Source of the DNA: CAZIKB01 sp964539665
GTDB taxonomy: Bacteria > Zhuqueibacterota > Zhuqueibacteria > Oceanimicrobiales > Oceanimicrobiaceae
Assembly (NCBI GenBank): GCA_964539665.1
Contig: CAZIKB010000017.1
Coordinates: 5,650-69,649 of the forward strand
DNA length: 64,000 nt
Direction of reading: 5' to 3'
A model generated the notes under the pieces. The model was not told the origin of the DNA, did no database searches, and saw only the letters and a program-made list of their open reading frames with translations. The translations under genes and the position numbers were made by a program. This document shows, piece by piece, positions 57,231 through 64,000 of the stretch (its first letter is position 1; the number at the start of each line of letters is the position of its first letter).

Positions 57231-57698
57231 GTGGATTTAATAAAAGTTGATGATGAGTTTTTAATTCAGGCGACAATTGCCAGAGCTGAAAATGTTTATG
57301 GATTTGCCATGTCCTTAAACTTCCCTGCCGATGCACTGGAAGTCTTGCACAATGACGATAAACCAATTGTCGTTAAAGGTGATTTTTTGGGGGAGGAAGC
57401 TGATATTTTCCCAAATCTATCTATAAACACTACAAATAATACTGGCACTCTTATAATTGGCTATTCTCAGAAAGGCAGTGCGCCAGAAAAAAGTGGAGAA
57501 GGGTTAATGTTTTCAATTAAAGCTAAAGCATTGAAAGAAGGCGAACATGCTCTGGTATGGTCTGCAAATTCAACTGTGAAAAATTCAAGTATGGAGGACC
57601 AGCTATGCAGCTTTGATGATTTTATGTTAAAATTAGAGAAAAACATGCCTGAAAAAAACGTTGTCTCAATCAGTGTCGTAAAAGTTGTGACTGAATAG
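57231..57698 (+). CDS. Cohesin-like module protein without signal peptide
   Basis: A 155-residue protein starting with GTG, which lies nine bases after a strong GGAGG; a TGA closes the same frame about 30 bases upstream, so no longer N-terminus exists. Almost the whole chain is one cohesin-fold module: FLIQATIARAENVYGFAMSLNFPADALEV, VKGDFLGEE, NTGTLIIGYSQKG and SGEGLMFSIKAKAL are the ordered strands of type I/II cohesins. No signal peptide, membrane anchor or sorting tail is visible, unusual for a cohesin. The upstream partner gene carries a dockerin. It may be a fragment of a larger scaffoldin-like gene or a free module. Confidence 0.65.
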   Translation: MDLIKVDDEFLIQATIARAENVYGFAMSLNFPADALEVLHNDDKPIVVKGDFLGEEADIFPNLSINTTNNTGTLIIGYSQKGSAPEKSGEGLMFSIKAKALKEGEHALVWSANSTVKNSSMEDQLCSFDDFMLKLEKNMPEKNVVSISVVKVVTE

Positions 57699-57901
57699 TA
57701 TGTCGTAATTGCCTGATGCGAACTTAATTTTTATATCGATTTTTTACACACTTTTAGTATCTCCACAATGAATAAAAGGAACTCAACCTTACGAAACTTT
57801 CAAAGTTTAGTAAAACTCTATATACCCTTATACCTGTTCGAAATAATCTGGTTTTAATCTATTGCATTCTTAAACCGCGGTCTTGCCGCTCTGGAAATAA
57901 A

Positions 57902-58195
57902 ATGGCTGAATCTATTAAATCTAAAATGAAAAAAATTGTTCTTGAAAACCGGGACCGCGTATTTCAGGAAATCCGTGAAACCAAAAAACTTTATGAGTTG
58001 ATGCTGAAATGGAGTACTGGCGGATCGCTCACGAGCGCTGAGAAAGCAGCCGTTAAAGCGCAGCTCATTGATATTTGCAAGACCATTCCAGCTATGGCTG
58101 TTTTTATGGTACCTTTTGGCAGCATCATGCTTGCTCTGTTAATAAAATTCCTGCCTTTTAATATCCTGCCAAGCGCTTTTGAAGAAGATGATTGA
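57902..58195 (+). CDS. LETM1-like small membrane protein
   Basis: A 97-residue protein. The segment LTSAEKAAVKAQLIDICKTIPAMAVFMVPFGSIMLALLIKFLPFNILPSAFEEDD resembles the LETM1 ribosome-binding-like core: KTIPA before a membrane-embedded helix, and KFLPF..LPSAF after it. In eukaryotic mitochondria LETM1 is a K+/H+ or Ca2+/H+ transporter. Short bacterial versions have no known function. It is a single gene with flanking gaps of 200 and 470 bp. Translation start is at ATGGCTGAATC. Confidence 0.7.
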   Translation: MAESIKSKMKKIVLENRDRVFQEIRETKKLYELMLKWSTGGSLTSAEKAAVKAQLIDICKTIPAMAVFMVPFGSIMLALLIKFLPFNILPSAFEEDD

Positions 58196-58358
58196 TGCGG
58201 GCCTTTAAAAGCAAATAATACTACCAATCATTGCGAATACTATAGATTTATGATTAATTCATTGTTGACTTTTCAGAAGGAAATGTTTATCTTTTGTAAA
58301 AGTTGCAAACGAGCCAGATAATGACAGTCATAGAGAATTGATAACTAAGTTCATTAAA

Positions 58359-58502
58359 ATGGCTGTGCCAGTTGAAATGCAAACGGCCTGGCGAGTTAGT
58401 TCATTTTCTGGTTCTTTGCTGGTATTTTTTGAAGACAGTTATTATTGCCAACTACAAATTGGTAATACCTTTTCTGAAATAAAAACTATTGAGCTTTCAT
58501 AA
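58359..58502 (+). CDS. Possible small ORF of unknown function
   Basis: A 47-codon frame starting MAVPVEMQTAWRV and ending in FSEIKTIELS. The same frame is open from about 58280, without a better start. Codon use looks protein-like, but no ribosome binding site is seen and no family is recognised. The surrounding 58196-58645 interval is otherwise empty. It may be a gene remnant. Confidence 0.25.
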   Translation: MAVPVEMQTAWRVSSFSGSLLVFFEDSYYCQLQIGNTFSEIKTIELS

Positions 58503-58663
58503 AACAGAAATTTCAAAAAATTCAATTGACATTGCGGTGAAATATCATAAATTTGAATATGAGAGTTCTTTATAAGGCACATTTAAAATCACCTGGCGAT
58601 TGAGTACAAACTCTTTCGCTTTTTTAATTCACCAGTCTAATTTTCATGGAAGGGAAATTAATT

Positions 58664-58966
58664 ATGAAACCGAAAACAATTGCTCTGCTGGCAGTCGTTG
58701 TTTTGTTTGTCATTATTTTATTTCAAAATAGTGATCGAACATATGTCGAATTATTTTTCTGGTCTGTTCAAATGCCGTTGTTTTTACTTATTGTATCCAG
58801 CATTTTTTTAGGATGGGTAGTCGGATGGTTTACTCATTTGGCGTATTTTAAAGGTAAGAATAAAAGAGGATCAGCCAAAACGCCAAAAGTAGAAAAAACA
58901 ACTGGGAATGATGACGTGGGGAAGAAAGAAGCTGAAAAAAATGAGACATCTGCTGAAGCAAAGTAA
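58664..58966 (+). CDS. LapA-domain (DUF1049) membrane protein
   Basis: I choose the ATG at 58664 (100 residues), which is preceded by GGAAGGGAA at the right distance; an upstream ATG at 58646 overlaps that site. Two transmembrane helices (about 4-20, 34-52) enclose QNSDRTYVELFFWSVQMPLFLL, the DUF1049/LapA signature. The C-terminal tail is charged and disordered (KKEAEKNETSAEAK). LapA in E. coli helps lipopolysaccharide assembly control by binding FtsH/LapB; the role here is unverified. It stands alone, upstream of the UDP-sugar pyrophosphorylase gene by 160 bp. Confidence 0.8.
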   Translation: MKPKTIALLAVVVLFVIILFQNSDRTYVELFFWSVQMPLFLLIVSSIFLGWVVGWFTHLAYFKGKNKRGSAKTPKVEKTTGNDDVGKKEAEKNETSAEAK

Positions 58967-59125
58967 CGGAATATTATTAATTTAGCCGTGATGACCCAAA
59001 AATAGTCCCCTAAATCAGGTATATTTGTTTGCGATTAAACTTCGTATTTAGACACATTCACTCGCCGCACTATATAATTAAGCCAATTAATAAAACACAT
59101 TTTTATTTGGAGACTGCATCACTCG

Positions 59126-60550
59126 ATGATAACAACCACTAATCCAGAAGAACAAAAGATAATTGACCGAGTAGTCAAAGCGGGACAAGAGCATGTGTTC
59201 AGGTTTTGGCCGGAACTTAATCAGGAAGCTCGAAAAAAAATGCTGACACAGCTTAATGAAATCGATTATGATTTATTAGTCGAGCTGAATCAAGCGTTTA
59301 TTCAAGCTACAAACGGACACTTTGTCCCTGGAAAGTTGGAACCTGCTGAATTTATAACAATTCCTGAAACGGCAGAGGAAAAGGCCTCATTTAAAACAGC
59401 CAGGGCCGTTGGTGAAAAAGCGTTGAGGGAGGGCAGAGTGGCAGCATTTTTAGTGGCAGGCGGTCAGGGCAGCCGTTTAGGCTATGATGGTCCTAAGGGA
59501 ATCTTACCAATTAGTCCCATAAAAGAAAAAAGTATCTTTCAACTTCATGCCGATAAAATAAAAGCCCGGTCAAAAAAATACCAGAGCACCATTCCCTGGT
59601 ATATCATGACCAGTGAGACCAACCAGCAACAGACCATTGATTTTTTTGAAGCTAATAAATATTTTGGACTGCCAGGCCGGGACGTGAAATTTTTTCGTCA
59701 GGAAATGGTTCCTGCTCTGGATTCTAATGGAAAGCTTTTTTTAGATGCGAAAGATCATATTTTTACCAATCCCAATGGCCATGGCGGTGCGCTGTCTGCG
59801 CTTAAAAAAAGCGGTGCATTGGATGATATGAGCAAACGTAGCATTGATTTCATATTCTATTTTCAAGTGGATAATGTTTTAGTGAAAATATGTGACCCGG
59901 TGTTCTTGGGCTTTCACATTCAGAAACAGGCACAGATGTCAGCGAAAATCGTCGCCAAAACAGATCCACATGAAAAAGTTGGCGTGATAGGAAAAATGGA
60001 CGGTAAATTACAAGTGATTGAATACAGTGATTTTTCTGACAGGGAAAAAGAAGCCCGGGACTCAGACGGCAATCTTAAATATAGAGCGGGCAGCATAGCT
60101 ATACACATTTTTAATGTTGATTTTGTAGAGAAAGAAAATCAGGGGGGACTTCGTCTGCCCTGGCACATGGCCCACAAAAAGATTTGGCATTTAGACCAGG
60201 CTGGCAGGCTGATTGAGCCCGATAATCCAAATGGTTATAAATTTGAAACTTTTGTTTTTGACGCCTTAATTGACACAACCAGTTCTGCTATATTAGAAGT
60301 GCGACGAAATGAAGAATTTAGTCCGGTTAAGAATGCTATTGGAGTAAATTCGCCAAAAACAGCAAAACTTGATATGGTCAATCTTTTCGGCAAATGGCTG
60401 GAGAAAGCCGGCGTTCAGGTTCCGAGAGATGCGCAAAACAACGTTGTCGGGAACATCGAAATCAGCCCGCTTTTTGCGATGGATGAAGATGAGTTGGTGA
60501 CGAAGGTGAATTCGGATTTAAAGTTTGACAATTCACTGTATTTAGAATAA
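59126..60550 (+). CDS. UDP-N-acetylhexosamine pyrophosphorylase-like (UDPGP family)
   Basis: A 474-residue nucleotidyltransferase of the UDPGP/AGX family. The signature loop AAFLVAGGQGSRLGYDGPKG binds the uridine nucleotide and sugar phosphate; ITMTSETNQQ-like and FFRQEMVPALD segments follow in the usual order. FTNPNGHGGALSALKKSG and FYFQVDNVLVKI (metal/nucleotide Asp) are characteristic. This family makes UDP-GlcNAc or UDP-GalNAc from the sugar-1-phosphate and UTP. Most bacteria use the bifunctional GlmU instead, so this eukaryotic-type enzyme is a lineage feature. The length is normal. No neighbouring sugar genes. Confidence 0.87.
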   Translation: MITTTNPEEQKIIDRVVKAGQEHVFRFWPELNQEARKKMLTQLNEIDYDLLVELNQAFIQATNGHFVPGKLEPAEFITIPETAEEKASFKTARAVGEKALREGRVAAFLVAGGQGSRLGYDGPKGILPISPIKEKSIFQLHADKIKARSKKYQSTIPWYIMTSETNQQQTIDFFEANKYFGLPGRDVKFFRQEMVPALDSNGKLFLDAKDHIFTNPNGHGGALSALKKSGALDDMSKRSIDFIFYFQVDNVLVKICDPVFLGFHIQKQAQMSAKIVAKTDPHEKVGVIGKMDGKLQVIEYSDFSDREKEARDSDGNLKYRAGSIAIHIFNVDFVEKENQGGLRLPWHMAHKKIWHLDQAGRLIEPDNPNGYKFETFVFDALIDTTSSAILEVRRNEEFSPVKNAIGVNSPKTAKLDMVNLFGKWLEKAGVQVPRDAQNNVVGNIEISPLFAMDEDELVTKVNSDLKFDNSLYLE

Positions 60551-60685
60551 TTAGTGTTCGACCGAAAATTTGATAAGTTATGTCATTCCCGAAATCTTTA
60601 AATCGGGAATCCAAAAGCACCAAACAACAAATTCTCGCTTAAAACTTGCGGGAACGACATGTCAAGGCTGTGTTCGGTCAAGCAC
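60546..60685. repeat. MITE-like element with inverted GTGTTCGACCGAA ends
   Basis: The left end GTGTTCGACCGAAAA (60554-60568) is inverted at the right end TGTTCGGTCAAGCAC (60671-60685). Inside are TGTCATTCCCG..CGGGAA and TGCGGGAACGACATGTC palindromes. The first 23 bases match 55791-55813. It abuts the stop codon of the pyrophosphorylase gene. The rest of the 372-bp interval to 60922 shows no gene. Confidence 0.6.
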
Positions 60686-60922
60686 AAATGAGAGGCATGA
60701 ATTTTTCTAGCAATCTATTATTGTAATACTTCTCTCGCGTTGAATTAGTCTTTCCCACCCTTTATTGAAATTAAAGCTCCAGATATTTATCTTTGACATG
60801 AATACAGTTTTATGACATTTTTACTTGCATTTATGACTCTGGTTGGTTATTATTTTAGCGTAACAAAATCAATCCTCCAATTATATTTAATCTTTTGTTT
60901 TTGTATCTTCTAAAAGCTTTTC

Positions 60923-62653
60923 ATGAATAAAAAAGAAATTACCAAAATATTGGAAGAAATCGCTACCCTCCTGGAAATTAAAGGCGAGAATCCATTTAAA
61001 AGCCGGGCTTATGCCAATGCTGCCCGGACGATTTTGGGATTAAGTCAGGATATTAATTCTTTAGTAGAAACCGGTGAAATTCGCCAGATAAAGGGTATTG
61101 GGGCGGCATTGGCTGAAAAGCTTGCCGAGTTAGTAGCCACTGGACGACTGCAATATTATGAAGATCTGAAAGCGTCTGTTCCTTCAGGTCTCTTGGACAT
61201 GACAGCGATTCCCGGCTTTGGACCCAAAAAAATTAAAAAGGTCTATGATGAATTAGAAATCAAAAGTGTCGCTGAACTGGAATACGCTTGTAAAGAAAAC
61301 CGCCTGGTGGATTTGGAAGGATTTGGTGCAAAGAGTCAGGCAAAGGTTTTACAAGGTATCAATTTTATCAAGAAACATAAAGATCGGCATCTCTACCATT
61401 ATGCTGAAGCTGCTGCAAAACCATTATTTGAGGCCATTTTAAATCACCCGAAAACCATTCGGGCAGAAATAGGCGGCAGCTTACGCCGGAAAAATGAAAC
61501 CATCAAAGACATTGATATTGTAGCCAGCGCCAAAGATGGCGACCGGAAAGAAATCATGGAATTTTTCACGGCCCAACCAAATGTGGAGGCGGTCACAGGC
61601 AAAGGCTCGACCAAATCCAGCGTGACTCTGAAAAGCGGAATCAATGCTGATTTGCGGATTGTGACCGATGCTCAGTTTCCTTATACTTTGCATCATTTCA
61701 CAGGCTCGGCTGAGCATAACACAGCCATGCGCGGTCTGTCCAAAAAAATGGGCGTGAAAATGAGTGAATACGGGCTGTTTATAAATGATGATGAATTGAT
61801 TCCATGTAAAAATGAAACAGAGATATTTGCAGAATTTGGTTTGACTTATATTCCGCCGGAACTGCGTGAAAATATGGGAGAAATTGAAGCGGCCGCTCAA
61901 AATGAAATTCCCAAATTAGTTGAGCCTGCCGATATTAAGGGAATATTACACTGCCATTCTAATTTTAGCGACGGTTCGAATACAATTGAAGAAATGGCCC
62001 TGGCCACAAAAGAATTGGGCTACCAATATTTTGGGTTGGGCGACCACAGCCAGACCGTGTTCTATGCCCGCGGATTAACGCCCGAACGGGTAAAAGAACA
62101 ACAAGCTGAAGTTGACAAGGTCAATCAAAAGTTAGATGGATTTAAAATTTTTAAGGGCACGGAATGCGACATTTTGATTGACGGCAGCCTGGACTATCCC
62201 GATGAAGTTTTAGCTAACTTTGATTTTGTGGTGGCGTCTGTTCACAGCAAATTAACCATGTCGCAGGATGAAGCTACCGAGCGTATTTTAAAAGCCATAC
62301 GTAATCCTTATGTCACCATGCTCGGTCATCCCACTGGCAGGCTACTTTTGGGCCGGGAAGGCTACCCTTTGGATATGCACAGGATAATTGACGCAGCAGC
62401 GGAATATAACGTGGTTATTGAATTGAATGCGAGCCCGCACCGTTTTGATATTGATTGGCGTTATTGCAAGTATGCCAAAGAAAAGGGTGTGATGATCAGC
62501 ATCAATCCAGACTCACACAGCGTGGATGGCTTACATGAAGTCAATTACGGCGTCGGCATTGCACGCAAGGGATGGTTGGAAAAAGAAAACATTCTAAATG
62601 CTTTGTCACTTGAGGAGATAGAGCAATTTTTTGAGGATAAGAAAAAGAAATAA
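60923..62653 (+). CDS. polX: DNA polymerase X / 3'-5' exonuclease
   Basis: A 576-residue PolX enzyme. Residues about 1-145 hold the 8-kDa domain and HhH motifs (IRQIKGIGAALAEKL, IPGFGPKKIKKV). The polymerase palm (about 150-320) has GGSLRRKNETIKDIDIV, with the D-x-D metal site. The C-terminal PHP domain (about 335-570) has LHCHSNFSDGSN, GLGDHSQ, GTECDILIDGSLDYPDE, ASVHSK, GHPTGR and INPDSHS, giving the PHP metal ligands and the 3'-5' exonuclease. It functions in base-excision and gap repair. The domain order and length are standard for bacterial PolX. The start ATG lies near the stretch AGCTTTTCATG. Confidence 0.93.
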   Translation: MNKKEITKILEEIATLLEIKGENPFKSRAYANAARTILGLSQDINSLVETGEIRQIKGIGAALAEKLAELVATGRLQYYEDLKASVPSGLLDMTAIPGFGPKKIKKVYDELEIKSVAELEYACKENRLVDLEGFGAKSQAKVLQGINFIKKHKDRHLYHYAEAAAKPLFEAILNHPKTIRAEIGGSLRRKNETIKDIDIVASAKDGDRKEIMEFFTAQPNVEAVTGKGSTKSSVTLKSGINADLRIVTDAQFPYTLHHFTGSAEHNTAMRGLSKKMGVKMSEYGLFINDDELIPCKNETEIFAEFGLTYIPPELRENMGEIEAAAQNEIPKLVEPADIKGILHCHSNFSDGSNTIEEMALATKELGYQYFGLGDHSQTVFYARGLTPERVKEQQAEVDKVNQKLDGFKIFKGTECDILIDGSLDYPDEVLANFDFVVASVHSKLTMSQDEATERILKAIRNPYVTMLGHPTGRLLLGREGYPLDMHRIIDAAAEYNVVIELNASPHRFDIDWRYCKYAKEKGVMISINPDSHSVDGLHEVNYGVGIARKGWLEKENILNALSLEEIEQFFEDKKKK

Positions 62654-62720
62654 ATTCAGAATATATGGTAATAAGGGTATATATTATTTAGTTTATTAAT
62701 TTAAATTGGGTGATGATACT

Positions 62721-63319
62721 ATGAATCAATCAAAATCTTCGGTGTTATTTGGGGAAGCGTTTTAATTATTCTTGGCCTAATTTTTTTACTGGATCAATTT
62801 GATTTTGTTGATATTGGCGATTTAATCAGTACTTTTTGGCCGGTAATCTTGATCATAATTGGGATTCGATTGATTCGAAATAAAAATCGGGCGATAAATT
62901 TCCCAAATGAAGGCAGCGAAAGGGCGGCGGTTGTTGAAAATATTACGGAAGAGAAGACGGTCCGGTTTCATAGATTATTTGGCGATCAAAGTATAAAAAT
63001 TAACAGCAAAGATTTTTCCGGCGGAAGTGTATCGAACATTATCGGTGAATTGAGTGTTGACCTTTCTGATATTGACTTAGACTCAGGCGAAAAGGTCATT
63101 ACTCTAAATGGTGTAATTGGGGATATTTCTGTAGCTGTCCCTAAAAATGTTGCCTTTGCTGTGCGGGCGAATGTTATTTTAGGTGACTTGAAGATTCTTG
63201 AAATAAAAAGTGACGGTTTCTTTGTGAATAGAACTTATCAATCCGCGGGATATGAAACCGCCCCTAAAAAACTATTTATATCGGTTTCACAAATAATAGG
63301 GGATATCGCAGTGAACTAA
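62721..63319 (+). pseudogene. LiaF-like membrane protein, single-base frameshift near the start
   Basis: The ATG at 62721 begins MNQSKSSVLFGE and stops at TAA. Adding one G to the GGGG at 62751-62754 gives VLFGGSVLIILGLIFLLDQ, then DFVDIGDLISTFWPVILIIIGIRLI, two transmembrane hairpins typical of LiaI/LiaF-like proteins, and runs on to 63319. Residues about 85-199 are the LiaF C-terminal beta domain (RLFGDQSIKINSKDFSGGSV ... ITLNGVIGDISVAVP). If unaltered, only the C-terminal part starting at the TTG near 62849 could be made. Likely an envelope-stress-related protein; function in this phylum unproven. The thioredoxin-like gene starts 26 bp downstream. Confidence 0.7.
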
Positions 63320-63344
63320 TTATTAATATTGGAGGGTGGAAAAT

Positions 63345-63857
63345 TTGACACTAATTGATATTTATAAACCATTCCGGAAAACATCCTATCCTTTGACGGC
63401 TTGCGGTATTTTAGCTATTCTTGCATATTTTTTTCTTTACAGAAATTTTAGCATCATGCACCTTTCAGGCTTAGTAAGCCTGGCATTAATATTACTTCTG
63501 ATCTGGTTTCGGTTACGGCCAGGGCACTCAACGATACACGACTCAACAGTAGTTATCAAAGCGATTGGAAATGGACGACCTACCTTTTTGAATATTTACT
63601 CAAACTATTGAATAGGCTGTGTGGAAAGTAATCCCATCGTGAAATGGGTACAGAATAAAGTTGGTAAACAGATAAACTATTTTCGAGTGGACATTAGTTC
63701 GAAGGCAGGAAAAGAAGTCATGCAAGAGTACAACATCCCTTTGAATTCAGCTTATCTCATATTCGACCAGAAGGGTAATGAAATTTGGCGAAGTTTTGCC
63801 ATTCCGTTCAATGGCAGGAAAGCAGTGAGGAAAATTAACAGACTACTGGAATCATGA
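63345..63857 (+). CDS. Membrane thioredoxin-fold protein with in-frame TGA at the first active-site Cys: candidate selenoprotein
   Basis: One 170-residue frame from TTG at 63345, eight bases after GGAGGG, contains a single TGA at 63609-63611 (codon 89). Two N-terminal helices (about 14-31, 38-55) anchor it. The thioredoxin half reads GRPTFLNIYSNY-[TGA]-IGCVESNPIVKW and continues KQINYFRVDISSKAGKEVM and AYLIFDQKGNEIWRSF. In this type of membrane thioredoxin the motif after NY is C-x-x-C; here the first Cys codon is TGA and Cys92 is the second, giving U89-I-G-C92. A hairpin lies 22-37 nt downstream. An alternative upstream GTG (63336) sits on the ribosome binding site. A nonsense mutation, or a Cys-to-TGA miscall (TGC or TGT), is the main alternative. 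Confidence 0.6.
63633..63648 (+). promoter_or_regulatory. Possible bacterial SECIS hairpin
   Basis: CCCAT-CGTGAA-ATGGG forms a 5-bp stem with a six-base loop containing G and U, 22-37 nt after the TGA at 63609. CTGT (63617-63620) and ACAG (63650-63653) can pair outside it. Spacing fits bacterial SECIS elements, which have an apical G/U some 16-37 nt after UGA. Bacterial SECIS sequence is loosely conserved, so this supports but does not prove recoding. Confidence 0.35.
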
Positions 63858-64000
63858 TTTTAATTAATGAGCATCAATATTCTTTTGATTTTGTGTGCTT
63901 TGCGTCTTTGTGTTTAATTATTTTTTTGCGGTCTCACCGTGCAATATGGTAGTGTCAAAAGTTTTATGAAAAAATGAAGAGTATTAAAGTGAGAATCAAG

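Noticed and set aside
1..64000. tRNA, rRNA or CRISPR arrays
   Set aside because: No cloverleaf-like GTTCGA context, rRNA core sequence or regularly spaced direct repeats were found on reading; a tRNA scan and covariance search could confirm this.

Overview
The window looks like a chromosomal segment from a Gram-negative, anaerobic or facultative member of the FCB superphylum, most like the Calditrichota / KSB1 / Ignavibacteria type of lineage. The reasons are type IX secretion (Por) tails with the NYPNPFNP motif, several outer-membrane barrel proteins, two secreted DPP IV-like S9 peptidases, a pyruvate:ferredoxin oxidoreductase followed by a dihydroorotate-dehydrogenase-like gene, a dockerin and a cohesin module, a moderately AT-rich composition and clear GGAGG-type ribosome binding sites. 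No rRNA, tRNA, CRISPR array or complete transposon was seen. The lineage is an inference; no marker gene is present.

Layout. 0-12 kb (mostly minus strand): a PhnB-like remnant, a YcaQ-type winged-helix glycosylase, two S9 peptidases flanking an exported metallo-hydrolase and a large TIR-STAND-TPR protein, with palindromic repeats between them. 12-22 kb: a GNAT enzyme, a START-like protein, and a minus-strand efflux operon (split barrel protein, TolC, 7TMR histidine kinase, RND pump) with no adaptor gene. 22-27.5 kb: an accessory patch with a relict integron-type integrase, a T9SS beta-helix protein, a frameshifted secreted protein, and a truncated DNA methyltransferase abutting a T9SS tail remnant. 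27.5-35 kb: a subclass B1 metallo-beta-lactamase with all six zinc ligands, a CHMI-family isomerase, an antiporter-RCK-EIIA fusion and two exported proteins. 35-40 kb: a decayed and an intact copy of a DUF4258 / YgiT-finger cassette on either side of an ILVBL/HACL2-like TPP enzyme, then an attC-like inverted repeat and an interrupted unknown gene. 40-56 kb: a PLP gamma-family enzyme, a cluster of palindromes, PFOR, a hybrid histidine kinase, a dehydratase, a PDZ-membrane-PP2C phosphatase and an ABC exporter. 56-64 kb: a dockerin protein, a cohesin module, a LETM1-like small protein, a LapA-like protein, a UDP-sugar pyrophosphorylase, PolX, a LiaF-like protein and a membrane thioredoxin-fold protein.

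The most striking observation is at 63345-63857. One thioredoxin-like reading frame is interrupted by a single in-frame TGA exactly where the first cysteine of a CxxC motif belongs (TGA-Ile-Gly-Cys), so it is a candidate selenoprotein with a U-x-x-C active site. The second theme is decay: at least six genes carry what looks like a single missing base, mostly in short homopolymers. This could mean sequencing error, recent pseudogenisation or, in one A7 case, slippage. Anyone using the window should check this before trusting split genes.
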